Shown: in pieces, positions 17,896 through 26,957 of the stretch
How the letters are laid out: every line of letters starts with the position of its first letter
Position numbering within the stretch: position 1 is the first letter of the stretch
Assembly: GCA_051251725.1 (NCBI GenBank)
Contig: JBPOFN010000002.1
Span: 169,513 to 233,512 of the forward strand
From: JALZUE01 sp051251725
GTDB lineage: Bacteria > Pseudomonadota > Gammaproteobacteria > Enterobacterales > Alteromonadaceae
DNA length: 64,000 bases
Direction: 5' to 3'
Translations under genes and position numbers: made by a program
The notes under the pieces: model-generated
The model's database searches: none
What the model was told of the DNA's origin: nothing
Seen by the model: the letters and a program-made list of their open reading frames with translations, nothing else

Positions 17896-18013
17896 ATCAG
17901 CACCACTCATCTTTTAGATCGGAATTTTAATACACTTTATTGGTTTATCGAAATAAACATTTACATAAATTTGAAAATTTAATATTTGAATTGTAGTTAA
18001 TTAACCCATAGAA

Positions 18014-18037
18014 TACAAACATTCATGAATGCATGTT
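18014..18037. promoter_or_regulatory. AcrR-type operator palindrome
   Basis: A 24-bp imperfect palindrome centred on ATTCATGAAT (18021-18030), with the outer arms TACAAAC and GCATGTT. It closely resembles the 24-bp AcrR site of Escherichia coli, whose core is ACATTTGTGAATGT. It sits between the tetR start and the preferred start of the adaptor gene, which fits repression of both. Binding is inferred. Confidence 0.65.
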
Positions 18038-18096
18038 TAATTGATTTAGCAAATTCATCTGCATTCATACACGATTATTTTCTGTTCGAGGTTGTT

Positions 18097-19233
18097 ATGA
18101 AAACAAAATTTGGCATGGTTATGCTGTCACTCTCACTTCTTACTTTTTTATCTTCATGTGGTAAAACCAATGCAGACGAAAAAGCTAAAATGCCAACACC
18201 GCCGCCAGCAAAAGTTGATTTTGTTACGCTTAGCACTAAAAACATTGAATTAGTCGAGCATTTACCTGCCCGCGCTCATGCTTCAAAAATAGCCATCGTT
18301 AGACCACAAATATCAGGCATTATTTTAAAGCGTAACTTTGTTGAAGGTTCATTTGTCGAGCGCGGACAAGCTTTGTATCAAATTGATGATGTCATGTACA
18401 AAGCGAATTTAAGCTCGGCTCAAGCTGAACTTGCACAAACACAGGCGAACTATAAAAATGCCGAAGCAGAGCTACAACGTTATCAGAATTTAGTTAAAGA
18501 CAAAGCCGTTAGCCAACAGCAATTTGAACAAAAACAAGCGCAGTTTTTAGCATATCAAGCTGAACTTAACGTGCGCCAAGCAAAACTGCATATTGCCCAA
18601 GTTGAATTGGATTATACCCAAGTATTAGCCCCAATCTCTGGCAAAATCGGCATATCTAATATTACTGAAGGTGCTTTAGTTACTGCAGGACAAAGTGCGG
18701 CATTAACCAGTATCACTCAGCTTGACCCTATTTATTTTGATATGGTGTTAGCCAGTAATGAATTAATTAAGTTAAAGCAAAACCTAGCGTCTGGCGCATT
18801 ATTAAGTGCAGATAGCCCAGTACAATTTAAAATTGCAGCGCAAACCTACACAGGAAAGTTATTGTTTAATGAAGTACAAGTTAACCCTTCAACCGATACT
18901 GTCAGCTTAAGAGCTGAATTTGCCAACCCTGATTATTATTTAATGCCTGGCATGTTTGCTAATTTAGAAATAACTCAAGCGATCTCCCCCAACAGTATTT
19001 TAGTGCCGCAAAAATCGGTGATCTTTAATCGTAAAGGTCAAGCGAGTGTTTATACCGTGTCAAATGACAATCAAGCGATATTAAAAACCATAGAGTTAGG
19101 CCGTTCAATCGAACAAGATTGGTTAGTCGCGTCAGGCTTAAAAAGTGGCGATCGCGTGATCACCGTTGGTTTGCAAAAAATCAGACCGGGCTCTTCGGTA
19201 CAAGCCACTTCAATAAATAATTCAGCGGAGTAA
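18097..19233 (+). CDS. RND efflux periplasmic adaptor (membrane fusion protein)
   Basis: 378 residues from the ATG at 18097, which has GAGG five bases upstream; a longer frame from 18025 would start inside the operator. The lipobox LSSC implies an inner-membrane lipoprotein. Biotinyl-lipoyl and coiled-coil hairpin regions are seen as GSFVERGQALYQID, then Gln/Ala-rich helices, then LDYTQVLAPISGKIG. It links the pump to the outer-membrane channel. It is the first gene of the efflux operon, three bases before the permease. Confidence 0.93.
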   Translation: MKTKFGMVMLSLSLLTFLSSCGKTNADEKAKMPTPPPAKVDFVTLSTKNIELVEHLPARAHASKIAIVRPQISGIILKRNFVEGSFVERGQALYQIDDVMYKANLSSAQAELAQTQANYKNAEAELQRYQNLVKDKAVSQQQFEQKQAQFLAYQAELNVRQAKLHIAQVELDYTQVLAPISGKIGISNITEGALVTAGQSAALTSITQLDPIYFDMVLASNELIKLKQNLASGALLSADSPVQFKIAAQTYTGKLLFNEVQVNPSTDTVSLRAEFANPDYYLMPGMFANLEITQAISPNSILVPQKSVIFNRKGQASVYTVSNDNQAILKTIELGRSIEQDWLVASGLKSGDRVITVGLQKIRPGSSVQATSINNSAE

Positions 19234-19236
19234 ATC

Positions 19237-22200
19237 ATGGCGAAAACGTTTATCGACCGACCTATTTTGGCATGGGTGATTGCGATCATGATCATGCTGG
19301 CCGGTATTTTATCTTTATTACAATTACCGGTTGCGCAATACCCGAATGTGGCGCCACCTTCCGTGTCTATTTCTGCCACCTACCCTGGCGCATCAAGTCA
19401 AGTAGTGCAAGATACTGTCGTGCAAGTTATCGAGCAAAGCCTGACAGGGATTGATAATGTGCAATATATTAATGCTAGCTCAGATTCGTCAGGTAATGCC
19501 AGCATTACCTTAACATTTACTGCTGGTACCAATTCAGATACTGCGCAAGTGCAGGTACAAAATAAACTGCAAAGTGCCATGCCATTATTGCCACAAGTGG
19601 TGCAGCAAAACGGTATTAAAGTCACGAAATCAACCTCAGGGTTTTTATTGGTGATCGCATTTTATTCTAACGATGGCAAAATGAATCGCAATGATATCTC
19701 AGATTTCATTTCATCTAATATTCAAGATCAAATCAGCCGTGTTAATGGCGTTGGGCAAGTACGATTTTTTGGCTCACAATACGCAATGCGAGTATGGTTA
19801 AACCCTGAAAAAATGACGCAATACGCCTTAACGGCGCAAGATGTAACTGCCGCTATCAGCAGCCAAAATGCACAAATAGCCGCCGGTGAACTTGGTGGCG
19901 CGCCAGCCGTTAAAGGTCAGCAAATTAATGCCAGCATCATAGTAGAAACCGGTTTAAAAACCGCACAAGAATTTGAAAACATTCTCATTAAAGTCAATGA
20001 AGATGGTTCAACTATTCGATTAAAAGACATTGCCCGTGTTGAACTAGGCGGTGAAAACTATCAATTATTAACCGAATATAAAAACCAAACAGCTGCCGGT
20101 TTAGGTATCAGCTTAGCCTCGGGTTCAAATGCTTTAGACACCGCCGCCGCTGTCCGTGAAAGAATGGCGCAACTATCTAACCTAGTACCTGATGGTATTG
20201 ATGTCGTTTACCCATACGACACAACACCATTTGTTCGTTTGTCTATTATCGGTGTGGTGGAAACCTTAATCGAAGCCATTGTGCTGGTGTTCTTGGTAAT
20301 GTATTTGTTTTTACAAAACTTTCGAGCAACACTTATTCCAACAATTGCCGTACCGGTAGTATTGTGTGGTACTTTTGCGATTTTATGGGCCTTTGGTTAT
20401 TCAATTAATACTTTAACCATGTTTGGCATGGTGCTCGCAATTGGTTTGCTGGTCGATGATGCTATTGTCGTGGTTGAAAACGTTGAACGGGTTATGCACG
20501 AAGAAGGTTTGTCGCCTCGTGAAGCCACGCGTAAATCAATGAAACAAATTACCAGTGCGTTAATTGGTATTGCTTTAGTTTTGTCTGCTGTATTTATTCC
20601 AATGGCCTTTTTTGGCGGCTCTACTGGCGTTATTTATCGCCAATTCTCCATCACCATTGTTTCGTCAATGGCACTATCCGTTGTTGTTGCCTTAATTTTA
20701 ACTCCTGCCTTGTGTGCGACTTTATTAAAACCGGTCGATCAACATAAAAAACCTGAAACAGGATTTTTTGCTTGGTTTAATAAAGTCATGTTCGGTGCGA
20801 CCCAAAAATATCAATCAAGCCTTGTTCATATTTTAGCGAGAACCGGTCGATACATGCTGATTTATGGTTTATTAATTGGCGGCTTAATATATTTATTCGC
20901 TAAATTACCAACCTCATTTTTACCTGATGAAGACCAAGGCACTATGTTCACGCAAATGGTACTACCGCAAGGTGCTAGCCAAGAGCGTTCAGCTGAAATT
21001 ATGAATAAAATTGAAAAATTTTATTTAGAAGATGAAGCAGAAAATGTTGAAGCTATATTCTCCGTGATCGGCTTTAGTTTTAGCGGTAATGGCCAAAACT
21101 CAGGTTTAGTATTTGTTAAATTAAAAGACTGGGATTTACGTCAGCGTGATGATCAACATGTAAAAGCTATTGCTGGCCGAGCCATGGCACATTTCTCACA
21201 ATTTAACGATGCGATGGCATTTGCCTTTGTACCGCCGTCGATTAGAGAGCTTGGTAATGCTTCAGGTTTTGATTTTCAACTACAAGATTTAGGCGGCTTG
21301 GGACATGAAGCACTCATTGGCGCACGTAATCAATTGTTAGGTATGGCCTCACAAGATCACCGTTTAATGGGCGTACGCCCGAATGGCCAAGAAGACACGG
21401 CCCAATTTAAAATTGATATTGATCAACAAAAAGCATTAGCATTAGGTTTGAGTTTAAATGATATCAATCAAACCTTCGGTACCGCTTGGGCGTCAAAGTA
21501 CGTTAATGACTTTGTTGATAACGGCCGGGTAAAACGCGTTTATGTTCAAGCTGACGCTCCTTATAGAATGATGCCTGATGATATTAAGTATTGGCATGTT
21601 CGTAATAATAAGGGTGAAATGATCCCATTCTCAGCCTTTAGTAGTGCGAGATGGACTTTTGGCCCAGCTAAACTTGAACGTTATAACGGCGCTTCTTCAG
21701 TACAAATTCTCGGGCAAGCTGCACCGGGTTACAGTACCGGCGATGCGATGCAAGCAATGTCCGAACTCGCTGCTAAATTACCTAACGGTATTGGTTTTGA
21801 ATGGTCAGGCATGTCGCTGCAAGAAAAACAATCAGGCGCGCAAGCTCCGATGTTATATGCCCTGTCTATTTTAGTAGTATTTTTATGCTTAGCCGCATTA
21901 TATGAAAGCTGGAGTGTACCGTTTTCAGTGATGATGGTAGTCCCGCTAGGTGTCTTAGGGGCACTATCTTTTGCTCTTGCCCGTGGTTTATCAAACGATG
22001 TTTATTTCCAAGTCGGACTATTAACAACCATAGGATTAGCCGCTAAAAATGCGATTTTGATTGTTGAATTTGCCCGCACCTTGTACGAAGAAAAATTAGG
22101 GGAAAGAACCTTAGTCGAGGCAACAATTGAAGCGGCAAAATTACGCTTACGCCCTATTATTATGACCTCGTTAGCCTTTATGTTAGGGGTTACGCCATTA

Positions 22201-22365
22201 GTATTAAGTTCTGGCGCGGGCTCTGGCAGCCAAAATGCCATTGGTACAGGGGTATTTGGCGGTATGTTATCAGCAACTGTGTTAGCTATATTCTTTGTAC
22301 CCTTGTTTTTTGTTACCGTGATCAAATTATCTGAAAAGTTAGCACGTAAAAAAGGTGATATTTAA
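19237..22365 (+). CDS. HAE1-type RND multidrug efflux permease (AcrB/MexB family)
   Basis: 1042 residues, full length for the family, beginning MAKTFIDRPILAWVIAI. Twelve membrane segments flank two large periplasmic loops; TM4 carries GLLVDDAIVVVENVER with the proton-relay Asp pair. It drives proton-coupled export of hydrophobic drugs or bile-like compounds from the periplasm. The stop overlaps the next start (TAATG). It is controlled, by inference, by the divergent TetR repressor. Confidence 0.95.
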   Translation: MAKTFIDRPILAWVIAIMIMLAGILSLLQLPVAQYPNVAPPSVSISATYPGASSQVVQDTVVQVIEQSLTGIDNVQYINASSDSSGNASITLTFTAGTNSDTAQVQVQNKLQSAMPLLPQVVQQNGIKVTKSTSGFLLVIAFYSNDGKMNRNDISDFISSNIQDQISRVNGVGQVRFFGSQYAMRVWLNPEKMTQYALTAQDVTAAISSQNAQIAAGELGGAPAVKGQQINASIIVETGLKTAQEFENILIKVNEDGSTIRLKDIARVELGGENYQLLTEYKNQTAAGLGISLASGSNALDTAAAVRERMAQLSNLVPDGIDVVYPYDTTPFVRLSIIGVVETLIEAIVLVFLVMYLFLQNFRATLIPTIAVPVVLCGTFAILWAFGYSINTLTMFGMVLAIGLLVDDAIVVVENVERVMHEEGLSPREATRKSMKQITSALIGIALVLSAVFIPMAFFGGSTGVIYRQFSITIVSSMALSVVVALILTPALCATLLKPVDQHKKPETGFFAWFNKVMFGATQKYQSSLVHILARTGRYMLIYGLLIGGLIYLFAKLPTSFLPDEDQGTMFTQMVLPQGASQERSAEIMNKIEKFYLEDEAENVEAIFSVIGFSFSGNGQNSGLVFVKLKDWDLRQRDDQHVKAIAGRAMAHFSQFNDAMAFAFVPPSIRELGNASGFDFQLQDLGGLGHEALIGARNQLLGMASQDHRLMGVRPNGQEDTAQFKIDIDQQKALALGLSLNDINQTFGTAWASKYVNDFVDNGRVKRVYVQADAPYRMMPDDIKYWHVRNNKGEMIPFSAFSSARWTFGPAKLERYNGASSVQILGQAAPGYSTGDAMQAMSELAAKLPNGIGFEWSGMSLQEKQSGAQAPMLYALSILVVFLCLAALYESWSVPFSVMMVVPLGVLGALSFALARGLSNDVYFQVGLLTTIGLAAKNAILIVEFARTLYEEKLGERTLVEATIEAAKLRLRPIIMTSLAFMLGVTPLVLSSGAGSGSQNAIGTGVFGGMLSATVLAIFFVPLFFVTVIKLSEKLARKKGDI

Positions 22366-23942
22366 TGAACCACAGCAATAAACTGAGTGTGGTTATTGCC
22401 ACACTCGCGCTAACAGCTTGCTCAATGGCGCCCAATTATCAAACACCTGAAACATTACTGCTAACCAGTGATGCTGAGCAAAACGCTAATGCCCCCCACC
22501 AATTAGCACTGAACAAAGAGCAAAAAACTAACGGGAAAAAACTAAATGGGCAAGCATTAAACTGGCAAGCGTTTTATCAAGACCGACAAGTGAAACGTTT
22601 AATTACGCTCGCACTTGAGAACAATAAATCACTTGAAATTGCCGAGCATCAATTGGCGCAATTACAAGCTAAATATCAAATTGAAGCCAGCAGTCAATGG
22701 CCGCAATTAGCTTTAGGTGTGAGCGGGCAAAGACAGAAAAACTCACTCAATCAAAGTACTTCTTTTAGTGAATATTCTTCGGTATACAACACTAACATTG
22801 GTTTTACCGCCTATGAATTAGACTTTTTTGGCCGAGTGACAAACTTAAAAAACGCAGCATTATCTGACTTTAAAGCAAATCAATATGCGCTTCAAACGTT
22901 AAGACAAAGTACCGCCGCGCATGTTGCTCAGTTATATTTTGAACTACAAGCCACAGCACTACAGCTAAGCTTACAAAATCAGCTTAGCGTTAGTGCTAAA
23001 AAGGTTTTGCAAATCCAAGGTAAGAAGTTTTCACTTGGTATAATTGCAGCGACAGAATTAGCACAAAGTAACGTGCGATTAAGCCAAGTGAATTTACAAA
23101 TTCAGCAACTAACCACTAAGCAAGCGCAAATTAGTCAGCAGTTACAAGCCATTACCGGCTATGCACAAACCAGTGAAATTAATTACTTAAACAGTCAGTT
23201 TGATTTAACCTTGTTAAAACCTTTACCGGTAACCTTAGCCTCTAGTGTACTGCTAAATCGACCTGATATTGCCCAAGCAGAAGAAAAAATTAAAGCCGCT
23301 AATGCTAATCTTGGTGTTGCGCGCGCAGCTTTTTTCCCTTCAATCAGCTTGACTTCAAATATTGGTTTAACGAGTAATGCCTTATCAGATTTATTTGATG
23401 CAAACTCGCAAACTTGGTTATTTATGCCGCAAATTAATTTGCCAATTTTTACCGCCGGACGATTAACGGCGCAAGAAACCATTGCCGAATTACAGCAAAA
23501 AATTGAAATTAAGCAGTATCAGCACACGATCGAAAATGCCTTTACTGAATTTCAAAACCAATTATCAATAAGCCAAGCACTCACTGGGCAATTAAAGCAG
23601 CAGCAAAAAATTGTCGTGAGTCAGCAGCAGCAACTAACGTTAGCTGATCATCGATTAGCACAAGGTTTAGATGATATCACTGACGTTGAACAGGCAAAAC
23701 AAGCGTTATTGCTACAGCAACAAAACTTAGCGGGCTTACAATTGTCGTATTTATCGAATCAATTAAACTTGTTTAAGGTAATAGCAGGCAATTATACCAC
23801 TGCGCCGTTAGATAAAAGCCAAGATAATAGCGATGATAATAGCTCAGATAACATAGCTGCTATTCAATCAAATATGCAATCAGATACGCGCTTTGAAAAT
23901 AACGTTGATGATAAATTGGCGAGTAATCAACTAAATCAATAA
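22365..23942 (+). CDS. NodT/OprM-family outer-membrane efflux lipoprotein
   Basis: 525 residues. The lipobox LTACS, then the twofold repeated TolC-like fold with GYELDFFGRV-type (AYELDFFGRV), LNRPDIAQAE and GVARAAFFPSISLT motifs mark an RND outer-membrane factor. The C-terminal 40 residues are Asn/Asp/Ser-rich and look like an unstructured extension beyond the family norm. Translation is coupled to the permease, and a terminator follows the stop. Confidence 0.93.
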   Translation: MNHSNKLSVVIATLALTACSMAPNYQTPETLLLTSDAEQNANAPHQLALNKEQKTNGKKLNGQALNWQAFYQDRQVKRLITLALENNKSLEIAEHQLAQLQAKYQIEASSQWPQLALGVSGQRQKNSLNQSTSFSEYSSVYNTNIGFTAYELDFFGRVTNLKNAALSDFKANQYALQTLRQSTAAHVAQLYFELQATALQLSLQNQLSVSAKKVLQIQGKKFSLGIIAATELAQSNVRLSQVNLQIQQLTTKQAQISQQLQAITGYAQTSEINYLNSQFDLTLLKPLPVTLASSVLLNRPDIAQAEEKIKAANANLGVARAAFFPSISLTSNIGLTSNALSDLFDANSQTWLFMPQINLPIFTAGRLTAQETIAELQQKIEIKQYQHTIENAFTEFQNQLSISQALTGQLKQQQKIVVSQQQQLTLADHRLAQGLDDITDVEQAKQALLLQQQNLAGLQLSYLSNQLNLFKVIAGNYTTAPLDKSQDNSDDNSSDNIAAIQSNMQSDTRFENNVDDKLASNQLNQ

Positions 23943-23963
23943 CGTAAATAATTAATCAAGGTA

Positions 23964-24000
23964 AAAAAAAGCCAGTAGTTTTATCGCTACTGGCTTTTTA
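23964..24000 (+). terminator. bidirectional Rho-independent terminator after the efflux operon
   Basis: AAAAGCCAGTAG pairs with CTACTGGCTTTTT around the loop TTTTATCG. T- and A-runs on both sides let it act for either strand. It lies about 20 bases after the outer-membrane factor stop. Confidence 0.92.
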
Positions 24001-24055
24001 TTTGGCGTTAAACCATAAACCCTAATTAACCATCGAGAGCTAACTTCAACCAAGA

Positions 24056-24230
24056 CTTCCAGCTTCTAGCTTCTAGCTTCTGGCTTCTAGCTTCTAGCTT
24101 CCAGCTTCCAGCTTCTGGCTTCCAACTTCTGGCTTCTAGCTTCTAGCTTCTGGCTTCTGGCTTCTAGCTTCCAGCTTCTGGCTTCCAACTTCTAGCTTCC
24201 AGCTTCTAACTTCTGGCTTTTAACCTCCAG
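24056..24230 (+). repeat. degenerate 7-bp tandem repeat array 2 (CTTCNAG family)
   Basis: 25 consecutive heptamers (CTTCTAG, CTTCTGG, CTTCCAG, CTTCCAA, CTTTTAA and a final CCTCCAG) in exact 7-base register over 175 bases. They lie between the convergent efflux operon and the desaturase gene, on the same strand as arrays 1 and 3, and directly after a working terminator. Confidence 0.96.
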
Positions 24231-24244
24231 GCTAAAAAAGGTAA

Positions 24245-25660
24245 TTAACCTGTGATGCCGATATGAATGTCACCATCAATTTCTTTCACCGGATAGATTT
24301 TAATTGGCTCTTTGGCCGGACGATTAATCGCTTTACCGGTTTTAATGCAAAATCTTGAGTTGTGTTTAGGGCAAAGTACTTTGCCATTTTCAATAAAACC
24401 ATCAGCTAAATAAGCATGCTCATGGCTACAAATTCCGTCAGTGGCGTGGTATTCGCCTGACTTTAATTTATAAACCGCATAATGATTACCATCAATACAC
24501 ACTTTAACCGCGTCATCATCACCTAATTCACTTGCAGCAACTGCTTTTTTCCACTGTAGGTCTTGTGCTGGTACATCAAGCGTTCTCGTTGGAATAACAC
24601 TTTCACCACTTGCTGCCATTGGGATCATCGCATCATCAGCAGATAGTGCTTTAATGCGTTTTACCCGACGGTCTGCTTGCTCAGTAGGGACTTCACGTTT
24701 AACAAAATACGTTGGGTCTTTAACCTGCTTCATCAATGCTGGGATCATTTCTTTATAAACAGCGATCATGCCGTTATAAGGGGTTGGCATTTGCTCTTTT
24801 ACCCGCTTTGAAAACTTAGGTAATTGATGAAATGGCATTAACGGATTCATATGGTGTTCAACATGAAATTGCATATTCATGTACAAGAAACCTAAAAACG
24901 GGTTCACTTTAATGGTACGAGAGTTTTTACGGTGATCCCAAGTGTCGTCATCAAGACCGGCATGCTGCGCTAACACAAAAGCTCGTTGAATAAGGTTGCC
25001 ATAAAGTTTTGGTAAACCAAAAAATAATACCGGCAACCAAGTTTGAAAATAAACCGCTAACACGATTGGTATAAGGTTTACTAATAAACTAGCACGTGCC
25101 CACCAAAACATTTTTGTATGTTCTTCTTCTGGCACAAATTTTTTCGCATCCGCTGAAACAACTCCCAACGCATGTTGAATTAAAATAGGCAGATAATAAC
25201 GTGACTCACCTAAACTCCAGAAGTTTAAAAAGTGCTCCCAAAATGTTGGCGGACGCGTAACGGTAATTTCAGGATCAATATCATTAATAACAGTATAAGA
25301 GTGATGACGCACGTGTGACCAATGAGTAAAAATAATGTCACGTTGTTGCATCGCGGTCGCAATAAAACACAGCAGCGTATTTAACCAAGGGGTTTTAAAA
25401 ACAGTACCGTGCGAGCTTTCATGCCAGCGCGCATCACAGGCACAATAAAAAATCCCATAGAGAAAAAATGCCGGAATAGCCCAAGCCGTCCCGATCATTT
25501 GAAATGCTAAGTAACCGGTTAAACCTAAACAAGTGAACCAAATTAAGGTATCAATAATGCCGCGATAATTATTACGTTCCATAAACGAGCGAAACTCTTG
25601 ACGAGGCACATCGACTTGGAACCAAGGCTCTTCAACAATATAATCTTGTGGGTTAATCAT
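24245..25660 (-). CDS. fatty acid desaturase-type membrane di-iron enzyme fused to a Rieske domain
   Basis: 471 residues. The N-terminal membrane part has three His boxes: HESSH (80-84), HWSHVRHH (113-120) and FHVEHH (about 262-267), which bind the di-iron centre of desaturases and hydroxylases. The last ~105 residues form a Rieske [2Fe-2S] domain with CSHEH and CPKHNSRF. The fusion suggests electrons pass from a reductase to the Rieske cluster and on to the di-iron site. The gene directly downstream of the reductase gene (gap 37 bases) makes the pair a self-contained electron chain. Substrate could be a fatty acyl chain or another hydrophobic compound. Confidence 0.85.
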   Translation of the reverse strand: MINPQDYIVEEPWFQVDVPRQEFRSFMERNNYRGIIDTLIWFTCLGLTGYLAFQMIGTAWAIPAFFLYGIFYCACDARWHESSHGTVFKTPWLNTLLCFIATAMQQRDIIFTHWSHVRHHSYTVINDIDPEITVTRPPTFWEHFLNFWSLGESRYYLPILIQHALGVVSADAKKFVPEEEHTKMFWWARASLLVNLIPIVLAVYFQTWLPVLFFGLPKLYGNLIQRAFVLAQHAGLDDDTWDHRKNSRTIKVNPFLGFLYMNMQFHVEHHMNPLMPFHQLPKFSKRVKEQMPTPYNGMIAVYKEMIPALMKQVKDPTYFVKREVPTEQADRRVKRIKALSADDAMIPMAASGESVIPTRTLDVPAQDLQWKKAVAASELGDDDAVKVCIDGNHYAVYKLKSGEYHATDGICSHEHAYLADGFIENGKVLCPKHNSRFCIKTGKAINRPAKEPIKIYPVKEIDGDIHIGITG

Positions 25661-25697
25661 AATCGTAAACTCTTTTAATGTTGTTATTCGAGATTGA

Positions 25698-26783
25698 TTA
25701 CTCGATAGTTAAATGTAATTTTTTAGACTTTGGAAAAGCGACACAGGGTAATATTGCCCCTTGATTTAATTCTTCATCGCTCAACGCTTCGTCAGTTAAC
25801 ATGCCGACTTCACCAGACTTACAGGTACCAAAACAAGCGGTACAAGTACCTTCTCGGCACGAATATGGCAGATCAATTCCTGAGTCAATTGCAGCTTGTA
25901 ATACGCTGATACCTGGTTTGATGATGAATTTTTTATCTTCGCCATTAATAGTCACGGTTGCATCACAATGTGTTGGGGTAAATTCAGGTTTAGGATGAAC
26001 AACAGTAGATGGCACAAAGCTTTCTTTGTGAAAGTCTTTAGCGGCAATACCATAAGCCAACATAGTTTCTTCCATCAGCGCCATTAAGCCGCCAGGACCA
26101 CAGGTATATACGCCAGCAGCGCCTTGAATATTAAAGCTATCTAAAATAGGTTTAGCGCGTTCGGCGTTAATAAATCCCGGCACTTGTTGCTGAGTTTTAC
26201 CACCAAACATACCGGCCAGACCTGATTTTTTCACTGTGATGGTTTGCTGGTTTTCGCTATCAAGATAGTGATGTAAGGTAAATCGCTCACTATGCGCTTG
26301 GGCCAACGCATTTAATTCATCTTTGAAAATAATATCGTTTGGCGATTTATTGACATAAAGCATGCTGATTTTAGTATCTGTGGTTTGGCTTAACGCAGTT
26401 TTTAAAATTGCCATCATCGGCGTAATACCACTACCGCCAGCAATTAAAACTAAATGCCGATAAGTGCTTTCTTGCGGCTTATACATAAAATTGCCAGCCG
26501 GACCTAAAACTTTTAGCTCGCTACCTGCTTTTAAATACGTATTTAAATAGTTAGATACGATTCCGCCGGGCACACGTTTAATACCAATGCCCATGTTGGT
26601 TTCTTGATCGGTAGTAAATAATGAATACGAGCGACGTTGCTCTTTGTCATTCACATCCAAGATAACAGTTAAAAACTGCCCTGCTATTGCTTTTTTTACC
26701 GACTCATCTTGCTCAAAATAAATCGCTTTACTGTCTGCAGTTAAGCTCTCTACTTTTGATATTTTTAAGGTATGTGTATTCAT
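25698..26783 (-). CDS. ferredoxin-NAD(P)H oxidoreductase with C-terminal plant-type [2Fe-2S] domain
   Basis: 361 residues. An FAD domain with RRSYSLFT (about 52-59) is followed by an NAD-binding region GGSGITPMM, and a C-terminal ferredoxin domain with the Cys pattern C-x4-C-x2-C (CREGTCTAC) plus a distal Cys in LPCVAF. This is the reductase type that feeds ring-hydroxylases, Hcp and membrane desaturases. It is the first gene of a two-gene unit with the Rieske-desaturase, whose partner it very probably is. No signal peptide, so cytoplasmic. Confidence 0.9.
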   Translation of the reverse strand: MNTHTLKISKVESLTADSKAIYFEQDESVKKAIAGQFLTVILDVNDKEQRRSYSLFTTDQETNMGIGIKRVPGGIVSNYLNTYLKAGSELKVLGPAGNFMYKPQESTYRHLVLIAGGSGITPMMAILKTALSQTTDTKISMLYVNKSPNDIIFKDELNALAQAHSERFTLHHYLDSENQQTITVKKSGLAGMFGGKTQQQVPGFINAERAKPILDSFNIQGAAGVYTCGPGGLMALMEETMLAYGIAAKDFHKESFVPSTVVHPKPEFTPTHCDATVTINGEDKKFIIKPGISVLQAAIDSGIDLPYSCREGTCTACFGTCKSGEVGMLTDEALSDEELNQGAILPCVAFPKSKKLHLTIE

Positions 26784-26957
26784 GTAAAAATAATCCCCTA
26801 ATTTCTATAGGGTATTTATACCAAATAGTTGTTAGAGGAAATGTTAACAATTCACCAGTTAATAACAAAATTTTGTCATTCGATGATTAAAACGTTAAAT
26901 ATACGGACGATAACTAGTTTTATTTGCAGGTTTGGGATGATAAATGTCATATTTATG

